A stretch of DNA of 64,000 nucleotides from Agrobacterium vitis. GTDB taxonomy: Bacteria; Pseudomonadota; Alphaproteobacteria; Rhizobiales; Rhizobiaceae. Every line of letters begins with the position of its first letter. Positions within the stretch are counted from its first letter, which is position 1. The notes below the pieces were generated by a model. It ran no database searches and was not told where the DNA came from. It saw nothing but the letters and a program-made list of their open reading frames with translations. The stretch lies in the NCBI RefSeq assembly GCF_014926405.1, contig NZ_JACXXJ020000005.1:3577001-3641000 (forward strand), in the 5' to 3' direction. This document shows positions 10,189 to 20,031 of the stretch, piece by piece. A program made the translations under genes and the position numbers.

Positions 10189-10321
10189 CTGGTGGCTCTG
10201 CATGCGGTGGCGTCCAATTCTGCTGACCAATTCGGCGTTTAGAGAAAAGCCTCCAAATGGCCAAGAACAATATGATTTGTCAATTCTTGTTGTGAGATGG
10301 GGAAAGCCTCATAATTTGCCA

Positions 10322-10948
10322 ATGAAACTCGACTCAAAATATTTCGACAAGATCCGCACGCGCCGCAAGAAGGATGCGGAACCGGAACCGCCCGTCACCA
10401 CCTGCCAGTGGGATGGCTGCGAGCGACCGGGCGTGCACCGGGCACCGGTGGGTCGCAATGCCGAAGGCAAGTTTTTCCTGTTCTGCTTCGAGCATGTGAA
10501 GGAATACAACAAGGGTTACAATTACTTCTCTGGTCTGTCCGACAGCGAAATTGCCCGCTACCAGAAGGAGGCAATCACCGGTCATCGCCCGACCTGGACG
10601 GTTGGCGTCAACAAGGCGGCCAAGGGATCACCCATTCACTCCACCCAGCGCTCCGGCTCGGCTACGGCGCAGGCGCGGATGAGAGATCCTTTCGGCTTTG
10701 TCTCGCAAGGGCGCGGCAATGCGTCGCGGTTCGAGCCGCAGGCGCGAAAGTTGAAGACGCTGGAAGCAAAAGCCTTCGATGCCCTGGGCTTGACGGGGGC
10801 TGCCACCGCCCAAGATATCAAGAGGCGCTATAAAGAGCTTGTCAAAAAACATCATCCAGATGCAAATGGCGGAGACAGGGGTTCTGAAGAGCGTTTTCGG
10901 GCTGTTATTCAGGCCTATCAATTGTTAAAGCAGGCAGGTTTCTGTTAA
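10322..10948 (+). CDS. J-domain protein with N-terminal Cys/His motif, upstream of cobS
   Basis: 208 residues. The C-terminal 60 residues form a J-domain with the HPD signature (KKHHPDANGG), which stimulates DnaK ATPase. The N-terminal half carries CQWDGC and, 24 residues later, CFEH, a spacing that could bind zinc. The Gly/Phe linker and central zinc finger of true DnaJ are missing, so this is a specialised co-chaperone type. The start MKLDSKYFDKI is chosen over an upstream start at 10202 that adds 40 unlikely residues. It is followed 89 nt later by cobS on the same strand. A role in cobaltochelatase assembly is only inference from position. Confidence 0.82.
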   Translation: MKLDSKYFDKIRTRRKKDAEPEPPVTTCQWDGCERPGVHRAPVGRNAEGKFFLFCFEHVKEYNKGYNYFSGLSDSEIARYQKEAITGHRPTWTVGVNKAAKGSPIHSTQRSGSATAQARMRDPFGFVSQGRGNASRFEPQARKLKTLEAKAFDALGLTGAATAQDIKRRYKELVKKHHPDANGGDRGSEERFRAVIQAYQLLKQAGFC

Positions 10949-10963
10949 TCGAAGACTATATCC

Positions 10964-11012
10964 GATTGCGTATGCGACCTGATTGTATGCGACCTTGATT
11001 GTATGCGCTGGG
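10964..11012 (+). repeat. Three tandem 16-17-bp imperfect repeats before cobS
   Basis: GATTGCGTATGCGACCT, GATTGTATGCGACCTT and GATTGTATGCGCTGGG follow each other without gaps, ending 25 nt before the cobS start. This could be a regulator-binding cluster or replication slippage. Confidence 0.8.
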
Positions 11013-11037
11013 AGATGCCGCCCGGCTTGGAGAGACG

Positions 11038-12030
11038 ATGAGCAAAATTGACCTTGATATCGCCAACCTGCCCGACACAACAGTTTCCGTCCGGGAGGTG
11101 TTCGGCATCGACAGCGACATTCGCGTGCCTGCCTATTCGAAGGGCGATTCTTATGTGCCGGATCTCGATCCCGACTATTTGTTCGATCGGGAAACCACGC
11201 TGGCCATCCTTGCCGGTTTTGCTCACAACCGCCGCGTCATGGTGTCCGGTTTTCACGGCACGGGCAAATCCACCCATATCGAGCAGGTCGCTGCCCGGCT
11301 GAATTGGCCCTGCGTGCGCGTCAACCTCGATAGCCATGTCAGCCGTATCGACCTGGTCGGCAAGGACGCCATCGTCCTGAAGGACGGCAAGCAGATCACC
11401 GAATTCAAGGATGGCATTCTGCCCTGGGCCTATCAGCACAATGTGGCGCTGGTGTTCGACGAATACGATGCCGGACGCCCGGACGTGATGTTCGTTATCC
11501 AGCGGGTGCTGGAATCCTCTGGCCGCCTGACCCTGCTCGACCAGAGCCGCGTCATTCGCCCCCATCCCGCTTTCCGGCTGTTTGCAACGGCCAATACGGT
11601 TGGACTTGGCGACACGACCGGCCTTTATCACGGTACCCAGCAGATCAATCAGGCGCAGATGGACCGCTGGTCGATCGTCACCACGCTGAACTATCTGCCG
11701 CATCAAAAGGAAGTCGATATCGTCCTGGCCAAGGTCAAGGGCTTTGCCGCCACCCAGAACGGCCCCGATAATGTGGCCAAGATGGTGCGTCTGGCCGATC
11801 TCACTCGGTCTGCCTTCATCAATGGCGATCTTTCGACCGTCATGAGCCCGCGTACCGTGATCACCTGGGCCGAAAATGCCGAGATCTTCGGTGATATCGG
11901 CTTTGCCTTCCGCGTCACCTTCCTCAACAAATGTGACGAACTGGAGCGGACATTGGTGGCCGAGCAATACCAGCGCGCGTTTGGCATTGAACTCAAGGAA
12001 AGTGCTGCCAATATCGTTCTTGGCGCCTGA
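11038..12030 (+). CDS. cobS: Aerobic cobaltochelatase subunit CobS
   Basis: AAA+ ATPase ring subunit that with CobT and CobN inserts cobalt into hydrogenobyrinic acid a,c-diamide. It has 330 residues: Walker [10 protein letters not shown] (71-79), Walker B ALVFDEYD, and the sensor region [11 protein letters not shown]. The start at 11038 has GGAGAG just upstream; an earlier in-frame start at 10999 is less likely. CobT follows after 17 nt, the standard rhizobial cobST arrangement. CobN is not in this window. Confidence 0.96.
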   Translation: MSKIDLDIANLPDTTVSVREVFGIDSDIRVPAYSKGDSYVPDLDPDYLFDRETTLAILAGFAHNRRVMVSGFHGTGKSTHIEQVAARLNWPCVRVNLDSHVSRIDLVGKDAIVLKDGKQITEFKDGILPWAYQHNVALVFDEYDAGRPDVMFVIQRVLESSGRLTLLDQSRVIRPHPAFRLFATANTVGLGDTTGLYHGTQQINQAQMDRWSIVTTLNYLPHQKEVDIVLAKVKGFAATQNGPDNVAKMVRLADLTRSAFINGDLSTVMSPRTVITWAENAEIFGDIGFAFRVTFLNKCDELERTLVAEQYQRAFGIELKESAANIVLGA

Positions 12031-12047
12031 AAAGAGACTTAAGGAAC

Positions 12048-13949
12048 ATGGCAGGTCGCGGCGATAATTCCCAGGCGAAACCCGGCACGGCGGTCGATAC
12101 CGAACCGTTGCGCCGGGCGATTACCGGCTGCGTGCGGTCGATTGCCGGCGATCCAAGCGTTGAAGTGGCTTTTGCCAATGATCGTCCGGGCATTGCCGGT
12201 GAGCGGATTCGCCTGCCGGAAATTTCCAAGCGTCCAACCGCCCATGAACTGGCGGTGACGCGGGGTCTTGGTGATTCCATGGCGCTTCGGCTCGCCTGCC
12301 ATGACCAGAAAGTTCATGCCTCCATGGCACCGGAGGGGCAGGATGCCCGTTCGGTGTTTGATGCGGTCGAACAGGCCCGGGTGGAATCGATCGGTGCCTT
12401 GCGGATGACCGGCGTTGCCGCCAATCTGAAATCGATGACCTCGGAAAAATATGCCAAGGCCAATTTTTCCGGCATCGAGCGGCGCGAGGATGCGCCGCTG
12501 TCGGAAGCGGTGGCGATGATGGTCCGTGAGGCGCTGACCGGTCAGAAGCCACCGGAAAGTGCCGGTAAGGTGCTGGATCTGTGGCGCTCCTTCATCGAGG
12601 AAAAGGCCAGCAGTGATTTTTCCAATCTGGCCAATGTGATCGAGGACCAGCAGGCCTTTGCCCGCGTCGTGCGGCATATGCTGTCTTCGATGGAAATGGC
12701 CGAGGATTTCGGTGAGGACCCGGAACAGGCCGAGCAGGAAGAGACCTCGGAAGAAGACCAGCAGCGCAGCGGCGAGGAAGAGCAGGAAAATTCCGAGCAG
12801 GAAGCCGGCTCCGAAAGCGCGCCCGCCGATGAAAGCGAATCTGCAGAAGAGCAGATGGACGACGGCGAGATGGACGGTGCCGAGATTTCTGACGACGACA
12901 TGTCGGAAGAGGGCGACGAGGACAGCGAGACTCCCGGTGAAATGCGCCGTCCGGCCAGCCCGTTCGACGATTTCAATGAAAAAGTCGATTACAAAATGTT
13001 TACCGAGGCCTTCGATGAAGAGACCTCGGCGGAAGAACTGTGCGACGAAGCCGAACTGGATCGGTTGCGCGCTTTCCTCGACAAGCAGCTTGCCCATCTT
13101 CAGGGCGCAGTCGGCCGGCTGGCCAACCGGTTGCAGCGCCGGTTGATGGCGCAGCAGAACCGCTCCTGGGATTTCGATCTGGAAGAAGGCTATCTCGATC
13201 CGGCCCGGTTGACCCGGCTGATCATCGATCCGATGCAGCCGCTGTCGTTTAAGCGGGAGAAGGACACCCAGTTCCGCGATACGGTGGTGACGCTGGTGAT
13301 CGACAATTCCGGCTCGATGCGCGGCCGCCCGATTACGGTTGCCGCCACCTGTGCCGATATCCTGGCCCGCACGCTGGAGCGCTGCGGCGTCAAGGTGGAA
13401 ATCCTTGGCTTTACCACCAAGGCCTGGAAGGGCGGCCAGAGCCGCGAGCAATGGCTGGCCAGCGGCAAGCCGCCAACGCCGGGCCGTCTTAACGACCTGC
13501 GCCATATCGTCTATAAATCGGCGGATGCGCCGTGGCGGCGGGCACGGCGCAATCTCGGCCTGATGATGCGCGAAGGCTTGCTCAAGGAAAATATCGACGG
13601 CGAAGCGCTGATCTGGGCGCATAACCGGCTGTTGGCGCGGCGCGAACAGCGCAAGATCATGATGATGATTTCCGATGGTGCGCCGGTGGACGATTCGACC
13701 TTGTCGGTCAATCCCGGCAATTATCTGGAACGGCATTTGCGCGCTGTGATCGAACAGATCGAGACCCGGTCTCCGGTTGAATTGCTGGCGATCGGCATCG
13801 GCCATGACGTGACCCGCTACTATCGCCGGGCCGTCACCATTGTCGATGCGGATGAATTGGCAGGGGCGATGACCGAGCAATTGGCTGGCCTCTTCGAAGA
13901 CAAGCCCACTAAGGGTGCCCGTGGCGGTTCGTTCCGCCGCGCCAGCTGA
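12048..13949 (+). CDS. cobT: Aerobic cobaltochelatase subunit CobT
   Basis: VWA-domain partner of CobS, 633 residues. The N-terminal helical domain is followed by an extremely acidic segment (about 225-300, dominated by Glu/Asp/Ser). The C-terminal von Willebrand A-like domain has its metal-site motif DNSGS at 419-423. It works with CobS as a chaperone-like module that delivers ATP-driven change to CobN in aerobic B12 synthesis. The acidic tract makes the antisense strand look open over its whole length; that antisense frame is an artefact of composition. Confidence 0.96.
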   Translation: MAGRGDNSQAKPGTAVDTEPLRRAITGCVRSIAGDPSVEVAFANDRPGIAGERIRLPEISKRPTAHELAVTRGLGDSMALRLACHDQKVHASMAPEGQDARSVFDAVEQARVESIGALRMTGVAANLKSMTSEKYAKANFSGIERREDAPLSEAVAMMVREALTGQKPPESAGKVLDLWRSFIEEKASSDFSNLANVIEDQQAFARVVRHMLSSMEMAEDFGEDPEQAEQEETSEEDQQRSGEEEQENSEQEAGSESAPADESESAEEQMDDGEMDGAEISDDDMSEEGDEDSETPGEMRRPASPFDDFNEKVDYKMFTEAFDEETSAEELCDEAELDRLRAFLDKQLAHLQGAVGRLANRLQRRLMAQQNRSWDFDLEEGYLDPARLTRLIIDPMQPLSFKREKDTQFRDTVVTLVIDNSGSMRGRPITVAATCADILARTLERCGVKVEILGFTTKAWKGGQSREQWLASGKPPTPGRLNDLRHIVYKSADAPWRRARRNLGLMMREGLLKENIDGEALIWAHNRLLARREQRKIMMMISDGAPVDDSTLSVNPGNYLERHLRAVIEQIETRSPVELLAIGIGHDVTRYYRRAVTIVDADELAGAMTEQLAGLFEDKPTKGARGGSFRRAS

Positions 13950-13963
13950 GTGCGCGTGATCCG

Positions 13964-14965
13964 TTGCTAATCACCTCTCGCAAAGCCTTGCTCGCCTTCT
14001 GCTGCGGCTCCGCACTGCTTTTGGCAGCATCTCAGGCCATTGGTGAGTCTGCGGCGGTGAGTAGCCGCAAAATTGAATATTTCAATCCGGCCTCGGACCA
14101 GACCGTGTTCGGCAAGCTGGAATTTCTCGGTGGGCTGGACCTGACATCCTCAGACAGTCTGTTCGGGGCATGGTCTTCGATCCGGTTTCGACCGGATGGC
14201 AAGCGTTTCATTGGTGTGCTGGATACCGGTCACTGGATTTCAGGTGAAATCAAACGAGATGAAAAGGGCCGCCTTTCCGGTATCGATGGCGTCTCTTTGG
14301 CTCCGATGCTGGACCGCGAAGGCCGCAACAATGTGCCGAAACGGGCGATGGATGCCGAGAGCCTGGCAATCCGTGGCGATAAGATCTATGTGGGCTTTGA
14401 GCAGCGCCATCGGATCGATCAATATCCCCTCGACGGATTTGAAACGGCCAAGCCGGAAAAAAGCTTGCCATTGCCCATTCCCAAAAAGGTCCTGGAGAGC
14501 AATCGCAGCCTGGAAATGCTGACGGCATCGCCTGCGCAAGGACCGCTTGCCGGTGGTCTTGTGACGATCACCGAGGAGAGCCTGGACATCAATGGCAATC
14601 TCTATGCTGGCGTGGTCGATGGTCCGCATCCGGGTGGCTTCAAGCTGGTGCGCCGTGATGATTTCGACGTGACCGATGGCGCCTGGTTGCCGGATGGTGA
14701 TCTGCTGCTATTGGAGCGCCGGTTCCGGTTTCCAAGCGGGCTCGGCATGCGCATCGTGCGCGTCAAGGGCGACAGCATCAAGCCGGGCGCTCTGGTGGAT
14801 GGAGAGATCCTGCTCGACGCCGATCAAAGCTTCCAGATCGACAATATGGAAGGCCTGGATGTGGTGGACATGGGCAATGGCGACCTTCGCCTGATCCTGG
14901 TCTCCGACGACAACCACTTCATGCTGCAACGGACGCTGATGCTGGAGTTCCGGCTACAGCCGTAA
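13964..14965 (+). CDS. Periplasmic esterase-like/phytase-like beta-propeller protein
   Basis: 333 residues starting at TTG 13964, 14 nt after cobT. No ATG or GTG lies in frame before the hydrophobic signal segment LLAFCCGSALLLAASQAIG. The mature part resembles the 'esterase-like activity of phytase' family (PF13449-type): repeated RFRPDGKRF, DGAWLPDGDLLLLERRF and DNMEGLDV strands of a six-bladed propeller. Substrate unknown; phytase activity should not be assumed. Tight spacing suggests read-through from cobST, although a link to B12 is not evident. Confidence 0.78.
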   Translation: MLITSRKALLAFCCGSALLLAASQAIGESAAVSSRKIEYFNPASDQTVFGKLEFLGGLDLTSSDSLFGAWSSIRFRPDGKRFIGVLDTGHWISGEIKRDEKGRLSGIDGVSLAPMLDREGRNNVPKRAMDAESLAIRGDKIYVGFEQRHRIDQYPLDGFETAKPEKSLPLPIPKKVLESNRSLEMLTASPAQGPLAGGLVTITEESLDINGNLYAGVVDGPHPGGFKLVRRDDFDVTDGAWLPDGDLLLLERRFRFPSGLGMRIVRVKGDSIKPGALVDGEILLDADQSFQIDNMEGLDVVDMGNGDLRLILVSDDNHFMLQRTLMLEFRLQP

Positions 14966-14976
14966 GGCAGCAGAGG

Positions 14977-15609
14977 TCAAACCCGCGCAAGCTGGTAGGG
15001 CTTCAGCCTGTTCATCAATGCCCCATAGGGCAAAAGCATAATCAAGCCGACCAGCATTTTCACGGTAAAATCACCGATGGCCCAAGAGATCCAGCGGGGG
15101 ATTTCAGGGGAAAACGCACCAAGCAATGGCGCCCAGCTTATCGCAAAATCATCATTCGGACCAATGAAGCCAAAGACCGGTGCAAAAGACAGCGAGAAGA
15201 AAATCACCGTATCGAGTACCGAGCCGAACAGTGAACCGGCCAGCGGTGCTTTCCACCAGTCCTGCTGGCGCAGCCGGTTGAAGACGCTGATGTCAAGCAA
15301 TTGTCCGACCAGATAGGCGGTGCCTGAGGCAATGGCGATGCGTGGTTGTCCGGTGACGAAGGACAGCGCCACGCCCACAAGAAAACCGACAAACACCACT
15401 TTACGCGCCGTGGAGGGGCCAAACTGGCGATTGGTGAGGTCGGTGACCAGAAAGGCGACCGGATAGGTAAAGGCGCCATAGGTCAAGAGGTCGCCGAGTT
15501 GCACGCCCGCCAATTGGCCCGACAGTGGAAACTGCACGAGGATGTTGGAGGCGACCACGACTAAGGTCATGAGCATGCTGTAGACGAGGATGTGACGTGT
15601 GATCCGCAT
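14977..15609 (-). CDS. VUT-family queuosine-precursor transporter (YhhQ-like)
   Basis: Inner-membrane protein of 210 residues with about six hydrophobic segments. The family features VTDLTNRQFGPSTARKVVF and the GSVLDTVIFFSL helix match the YhhQ/VUT family, which imports preQ0/preQ1 for tRNA queuosine. I looked for a preQ1 riboswitch in its leader and did not find one. It lies downstream of rpmB on the same strand but behind a terminator-like hairpin, so it probably has its own promoter. Confidence 0.88.
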   Translation of the reverse strand: MRITRHILVYSMLMTLVVVASNILVQFPLSGQLAGVQLGDLLTYGAFTYPVAFLVTDLTNRQFGPSTARKVVFVGFLVGVALSFVTGQPRIAIASGTAYLVGQLLDISVFNRLRQQDWWKAPLAGSLFGSVLDTVIFFSLSFAPVFGFIGPNDDFAISWAPLLGAFSPEIPRWISWAIGDFTVKMLVGLIMLLPYGALMNRLKPYQLARV

Positions 15610-15725
15610 TTTTTTATCCTGGGAGATGCCACCAGCTATAGCTCAGTCCACATTCGGACCGGCCATAACAAGAAAGGGTCGATACTTGCCGCTGTGCCAA
15701 AGACTTTGGCGAGAAACGGCGCAAG

Positions 15726-15758
15726 CGAAAAGGCTCGAACGTTTTACCGTTCAAGCCC
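15726..15758 (-). terminator. Intrinsic terminator of rpmB
   Basis: On the minus strand GGCTTGAACG, loop GTAAAA, CGTTCGAGCC is followed directly by TTTTC. The stem has one G-T wobble. It begins 33 nt after the rpmB stop. Confidence 0.75.
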
Positions 15759-15790
15759 GTTCGTTATGTCAATGCTGTGGCTGCCTGATA

Positions 15791-16081
15791 TCAGGCGGCG
15801 ACTGCGGTCTTCTTGACGATCTGGCGGCGCAGCAGACGAGCGCGCATGCTCAGTTCGGTTTCATTTGCCTTCAAAAGGAAGGCATCCAGGCCACCGCGAT
15901 GCTCGACGGAACGAAGAGCAGCAGCAGAGACGCGCAGACGGTAGCGCTGGCCGAGGGCATCGGAAATCAGCGTAACATCGCACAGGTTCGGAAGGAACTT
16001 GCGGCGGGTCTTGTTGTTGGCATGGCTTACATTATTACCCGACTGGACGCCCTTGCCGGTCAATTCGCAACTGCGGGACAT
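15791..16081 (-). CDS. rpmB: 50S ribosomal protein L28
   Basis: 96 residues beginning [20 protein letters not shown], the conserved bL28 N-terminus, with RRKFLPNL and [17 protein letters not shown] following. The C-terminal tail after the core is a usual alphaproteobacterial extension. The start at 16081 is set by this homology; the longer in-frame reading to 16213 runs through the promoter. It is a stand-alone transcript with promoter and terminator on either side. Confidence 0.97.
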
Positions 16082-16170
16082 GATGCACCTATTCTTATTG
16101 GCAGTCAGAGAGCTTTCTGGGCAATAACCCAGGGCGCAATCCAACGCGGTCTGATTGGAAAGTTGCGGTT

Positions 16171-16199
16171 CTATAGTCAGCTGAAGCCGCCTCGTCAAG
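16171..16199 (-). promoter_or_regulatory. Strong housekeeping promoter of rpmB
   Basis: On the minus strand CTTGAC (16199-16194), 17 bp, then CTATAG (16176-16171). This is a near-exact match to the rhizobial sigma-70 consensus, placed about 90 nt before the rpmB start codon. Confidence 0.8.
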
Positions 16200-16304
16200 A
16201 CAAACCTTGGCAAAAGGGCGGATTTATCGACGCTTCGGCTATGGTCTTGCCATAGTGAACGCCATAAATGAAGGGGTAACAGACATTGGAGCCATGGTGT
16301 CGCA

Positions 16305-17105
16305 ATGCATTTTAAGCTTGTTCGTAAACTGTCTTTTCTGCTGGTCGCCCCTGTCGTGTTCGGTGCTACGCTGATCTTGGCCAGTGGCTCTGCCTCTGCA
16401 GGAGAGACCTATCGCAATGAATATCGCGTCACCCTGCTTGGTCTGCCTGTCGCCCGCGCCACCTTCGTTACCGAGGTCACCCGTCCCGGCTACACCATTA
16501 CCGGCACGATTTCGTCGGCGGGCATTGCCAATGTGTTCACCAGCCTCGATGCAAAGACCAAGGTGACGGGACAGGTGGCCGATGACAAGCATTTGCAGGC
16601 CAGCAATTACAATCTGGTCTATACGCGGGGCAAAAGGACGCGGGTCTATGACGTGCGTTATGCGGGCGGCAATGTCGTTTCCACGACGATCACCCCTCAA
16701 CCCAACCGAAACAAGGACCGCTGGCTGCCGGTGAGCGCCAGCGATTTGCGCTCCGTGCTCGATCCGGTCGGCGGGCTTACCTTGCCCGACGATGGCAAGA
16801 TCTGCTCCCGGACCCTGCCGATTTTCGATGGTGAAAGCCGGTTGGACCTGGTGATGTCGCCAAAGGGCAAGAACAAGTTTACCGCTGGCAATGTATCGGG
16901 CGAAGCGATCGTCTGCTCCGTTCGCTATGTGCCAAAATCCGGCTTCAACAAGGGTCGTAGCGATATCGAATATCTGCGCAGCGCCAACGATATGGAAATC
17001 TGGTTTGCCAAGACCGGAACCATGACCTTATATGCCCCTGTCTATGCGCGGGTGCCAACGCGGGTGGGAACGCTGTCGATCACGGCGACCCGGTTTGGGG
17101 CCTGA
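16305..17105 (+). CDS. DUF3108-family secreted protein
   Basis: 266 residues. An N-terminal signal peptide ([20 protein letters not shown]) ends near SASAGE. The remainder looks like the DUF3108 beta-rich fold: the [20 protein letters not shown] opening, paired Cys at CSRTLP and [11 protein letters not shown], and a C-terminal strand region. Expected to be periplasmic. The family has no established biochemical function. It is divergent from rpmB and 26 nt ahead of a transporter gene on the same strand. Confidence 0.8.
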
Positions 17106-17131
17106 TCAGCACTAAAATAATTGAGGGGCGG

Positions 17132-18016
17132 ATGAAGGTTCGGGCAACGCTGATCGGGTTTTCGGCCATCCTGATGTGGTCTTTTCTGGCGCTGTTTACG
17201 GCAGCGTCGGGAACCATGCCGCCCTTCCAGCTCTCGGCCATCTGCTTTGCCATCGGCAGTCTTCCCGGCATTGCAACCTTCATGATCCGGCCGGAGCGGC
17301 TGACATTGCTGAAACAACCGGCCAAGGTCTGGGTGGTCGGGATTGCCGGCCTGTTCGGTTATCATTTCCTCTACTTCACGGCGCTGAGAAATGCCCCTGC
17401 CGTAGAAGCCGGGTTGATTGCCTATCTCTGGCCGCTGTTGATCGTGTTTGGATCGGCGCTGCTGCCGGGGGAGCGGCTGCGCTGGTATCATATGGCGGGC
17501 GCGATTGCCGGGCTATGCGGCACCGTGCTGATCATCGGCAAAAACGGCCTGTCCTTCGACCCGGCCTATGCGATGGGCTATGGGGCCGCTTTGCTCTGCG
17601 CCTTGACCTGGTCGAGCTACTCGCTGGTCACGCGCCGGTTCGATGCGGTCTCCACCGATGTGGTGACAGGCTTCTGCCTCGCCACGGCACTGCTGTCGCT
17701 GCTCTGCCACCTCTGGCTGGAAACGTCTGTCTGGCCGGATAGCGCCAGCCAGTGGTTTGCCGTGGCTGGCCTTGGGCTGTTGCCGGTCGGCGCAGCCTTC
17801 TATGCCTGGGACTACGGCGTCAAGAACGGCGACATCCAGATCCTGGGAGCCGCTTCTTATGCCGCACCACTGCTGTCGACGCTGGTGCTGCTGGTTTTCG
17901 GTTTTGGTGAGGCAAACCTGCGCATTCTTGGTGCCTGTGTGCTGATCACGGGTGGTGCGGCGCTGGCTGCAAGCGGCATGTTTCGCCGCAAGACAGCCAT
18001 CGAAGACGCGGCTTGA
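17132..18016 (+). CDS. DMT-family exporter (EamA; YddG-like)
   Basis: Ten hydrophobic segments in 294 residues forming two EamA repeats, the second starting near AMGYGAALLCALTWSSYSLVTRR. Motifs NAPAVEAGLIAYLWPLLIV and the NGDIQILGAASYAAPLLSTL segment resemble the aromatic amino-acid exporter YddG. The substrate cannot be fixed by sequence. GAGGGGCGG precedes the ATG. It converges on a cytochrome b gene 3 nt away. Confidence 0.85.
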   Translation: MKVRATLIGFSAILMWSFLALFTAASGTMPPFQLSAICFAIGSLPGIATFMIRPERLTLLKQPAKVWVVGIAGLFGYHFLYFTALRNAPAVEAGLIAYLWPLLIVFGSALLPGERLRWYHMAGAIAGLCGTVLIIGKNGLSFDPAYAMGYGAALLCALTWSSYSLVTRRFDAVSTDVVTGFCLATALLSLLCHLWLETSVWPDSASQWFAVAGLGLLPVGAAFYAWDYGVKNGDIQILGAASYAAPLLSTLVLLVFGFGEANLRILGACVLITGGAALAASGMFRRKTAIEDAA

Positions 18017-18019
18017 CGG

Positions 18020-18586
18020 CTACCTGCCGGGTATCATCTTCATCAACACGCCGTCCTTCAGCACGGTATGATGGAAAATAGCCGCAACGGCATGCAGCGT
18101 GGCCGCGCCGATGATGATCCAGGCAAGCAGAGAATGCATGTCACCGAGCAGATGGCGATAATCCGGCGATATACCGATGAGATCGGGAATGGAAAACAGC
18201 CCGAAGAAGTCCACGGGCTTGCCCTGTGACCAGCGCCATAGAAAGCCGAGGGAAATCTGCGCGGCAAGCCCGAAATAGAGCAGGTAATGCACCGCCTTGC
18301 CCATCAGGCCCAAAACGCCTTTTTCTTCTTCCGGCAGGGTTTTGAGACTGGCCATCCGCCAGATGAGCCGCAGCAGAAACACAGCGAAAAATATGATTCC
18401 GGCACCATAATGCAGCGCCTTCAGGCCATTGCGAAGCGCACCGCCTTTTTCCGTAAATTCCCAGATTTCTGCCGAGAGAAACAGGGCAAGCACCAACAAC
18501 GCCGTTGCCCAGTGCAGCCAGATCATGCCGCTATTGTAGCGCGTGGAGCGCGGTACGGTCGAATCAAGCGGGATATTCATCGTCAT
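18020..18586 (-). CDS. Cytochrome b561-family di-heme membrane protein
   Basis: 188 residues, four transmembrane helices with His ligands in WLHWATALLV, LHYGAGII, LLGDMHSLLAW and ATLHAVAAIFHH. It belongs to the bacterial b561 (YodB/CybB) group, which passes electrons in the inner membrane; several members oxidise superoxide. The start at 18586 follows GGAG eight bases upstream, while the longer in-frame opening to 18784 has no family resemblance. The partner is unknown. Confidence 0.88.
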   Translation of the reverse strand: MTMNIPLDSTVPRSTRYNSGMIWLHWATALLVLALFLSAEIWEFTEKGGALRNGLKALHYGAGIIFFAVFLLRLIWRMASLKTLPEEEKGVLGLMGKAVHYLLYFGLAAQISLGFLWRWSQGKPVDFFGLFSIPDLIGISPDYRHLLGDMHSLLAWIIIGAATLHAVAAIFHHTVLKDGVLMKMIPGR

Positions 18587-18702
18587 GGTGCCACTCCAAA
18601 AAATCGGATTTTGCAGCGCAACAAAACGTTTTATGCTGACAAGGGCCTGAAGCCTGTGGGGGCCTGAAGCACAGGGGGCTTGAAGCTCACCAATATGCCT
18701 GG

Positions 18703-19137
18703 TTATCGAAGAGGCTGACCTGGTTCCCAACCCGGAGGAGCCATTTCGAAGGCGTCGAAGGTAAAGCCCGGCGCGACCGTGCAACCAACCAGAGTATACT
18801 CCCCAAGGCTTTCCGCCGCCTGCCAGCTAAGCGCTGGGATGATGGCCTGGGGTCGTTCGCCGCGCACAAGGTCCGTACCCAATACGAGTGTCTCCACTGT
18901 GATGCCATCGTCACAGCGATAGAGCGCCAGCGGCGCGCCCGCATAATAATGCCAGATCTCGGCGGCATCCTTCACCCGATGCCAATGCGACCGCTGGCCT
19001 GCTTTCAGCAGATAGTAGATGGCCGTGGAATGGCCACGCTGGCCGCCTTTGCCGTCGCGGAAGGTTTCGCTGTACCAGCCACCTTCAGGGTGGGGCTGCA
19101 TGGAGAGCGCTGCAATGATCTCATCGGCATCGGCCAT
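18703..19137 (-). CDS. DUF985 cupin-fold protein
   Basis: 144 residues with PHPEGGWYSETFRD, IYYLLKAGQRSHWHRV and EIWHYYAGAPL, the signature of the DUF985 cupin family. His residues in SHWHRV and EIWHYY probably bind a metal. No reaction is established for the family. Its ATG shares one base with the TGA of gloB (TGATG), which argues for coupled translation with glyoxalase II. Confidence 0.85.
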   Translation of the reverse strand: MADADEIIAALSMQPHPEGGWYSETFRDGKGGQRGHSTAIYYLLKAGQRSHWHRVKDAAEIWHYYAGAPLALYRCDDGITVETLVLGTDLVRGERPQAIIPALSWQAAESLGEYTLVGCTVAPGFTFDAFEMAPPGWEPGQPLR

Positions 19138-19907
19138 CAGAAATTGTCCTTGCGCTTGCGGATTTCGGCAAACACCTCTTCATTGCTCTTGCTTTCCATC
19201 ACCAGGTTGCGGCGGATTTTTGGATCGGCCACCCGCAGGAACGGGTTGGTTTCCTTTTCCAGAGACATGGTGGTGGGAATGGTGAACTGCCCTTGCGCCC
19301 GCATCGCCTCGATGTCGCGGGCGCGGGCTTGCAGCCGCTCATTGTCCGGGTCGATAGTCAGGGCGAAACGGGCATTGGACAGTGTGTATTCATGGCCGAA
19401 ATAGATGGCGGTTTCATCGGGCAGCACGGCCAGCTTTTGCAGGGAATGCCACATGTCCGCAGCGGGCCGCTCAAACAGCCGTCCGCAGCCGAGCGCAAAC
19501 AGCGTATCGGCGGCAAACAGCAGTTTGGCGTCTGGAAAATGATAGCAGACATGGCCTGCCGTGTGGCCCGGCGTTTCGATCACCTGGACCCGGTGCGGTC
19601 CAAACAAAAACTCTTCCCCATCATAGGCGGACCGATCCAGTCCGGGTATGGCGACAGCCTCGTTGACCGGCCCGATGATTTCACAGCCATATCGTTGCTT
19701 CAGCGCCAGATTGGCCTCGACATGGTCATTGTGGTGATGGGTTGTGAAAATATGGCTGATCTGCCAGCCCCGTTTTTCGGCAGCGGCCACGATCGGGCCT
19801 TCCTCCGGTGCATCGATGGACGCGGTCAGGCCGGTCTCTGGGCAATGGACCAGCACACCGTAATTGTCGGTGCGGCACGGGAAGATTTCGATATCCGGGC
19901 TTTTCAT
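19137..19907 (-). CDS. gloB: Hydroxyacylglutathione hydrolase (glyoxalase II)
   Basis: Metallo-beta-lactamase-fold hydrolase, 256 residues, splitting S-lactoylglutathione into lactate and glutathione during methylglyoxal detoxification. The binuclear site THHHNDH lies at 56-62; the other ligands are in [24 protein letters not shown] and YFGHEYT. The C-terminal glyoxalase II helix bundle (NPFLRV) is present. The start at 19907 matches the family; longer in-frame readings toward 20033 would overlap the control region of the divergent methyltransferase. Confidence 0.94.
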   Translation of the reverse strand: MKSPDIEIFPCRTDNYGVLVHCPETGLTASIDAPEEGPIVAAAEKRGWQISHIFTTHHHNDHVEANLALKQRYGCEIIGPVNEAVAIPGLDRSAYDGEEFLFGPHRVQVIETPGHTAGHVCYHFPDAKLLFAADTLFALGCGRLFERPAADMWHSLQKLAVLPDETAIYFGHEYTLSNARFALTIDPDNERLQARARDIEAMRAQGQFTIPTTMSLEKETNPFLRVADPKIRRNLVMESKSNEEVFAEIRKRKDNF

Positions 19908-20031
19908 CGGGGTGACCCTTTGGCTTGCGGTGGCGATTACAGGGCTGGGCAGTGGCGATTGCAGGGCGATTTGAGGAGAATCTAGTGCCTGGGGCCTTGA
20001 TGTCCAACAGCCTGCTGCTAACAATTGTGCC

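Noticed and set aside
10949..11037. Cobalamin riboswitch ahead of cobS
   Set aside because: The leader is only about 89 nt and lacks a B12-box-like sequence; it holds the triplicate repeat instead.
12039..13880. 613-codon open frame antisense to cobT
   Set aside because: It mirrors cobT over its whole length and has no family resemblance. The openness comes from the GC-rich, acidic cobT codons.
15610..15790. preQ1 riboswitch ahead of the queuosine-precursor transporter
   Set aside because: No preQ1-type hairpin plus A-rich tail is found; the only clear stem is the rpmB terminator.
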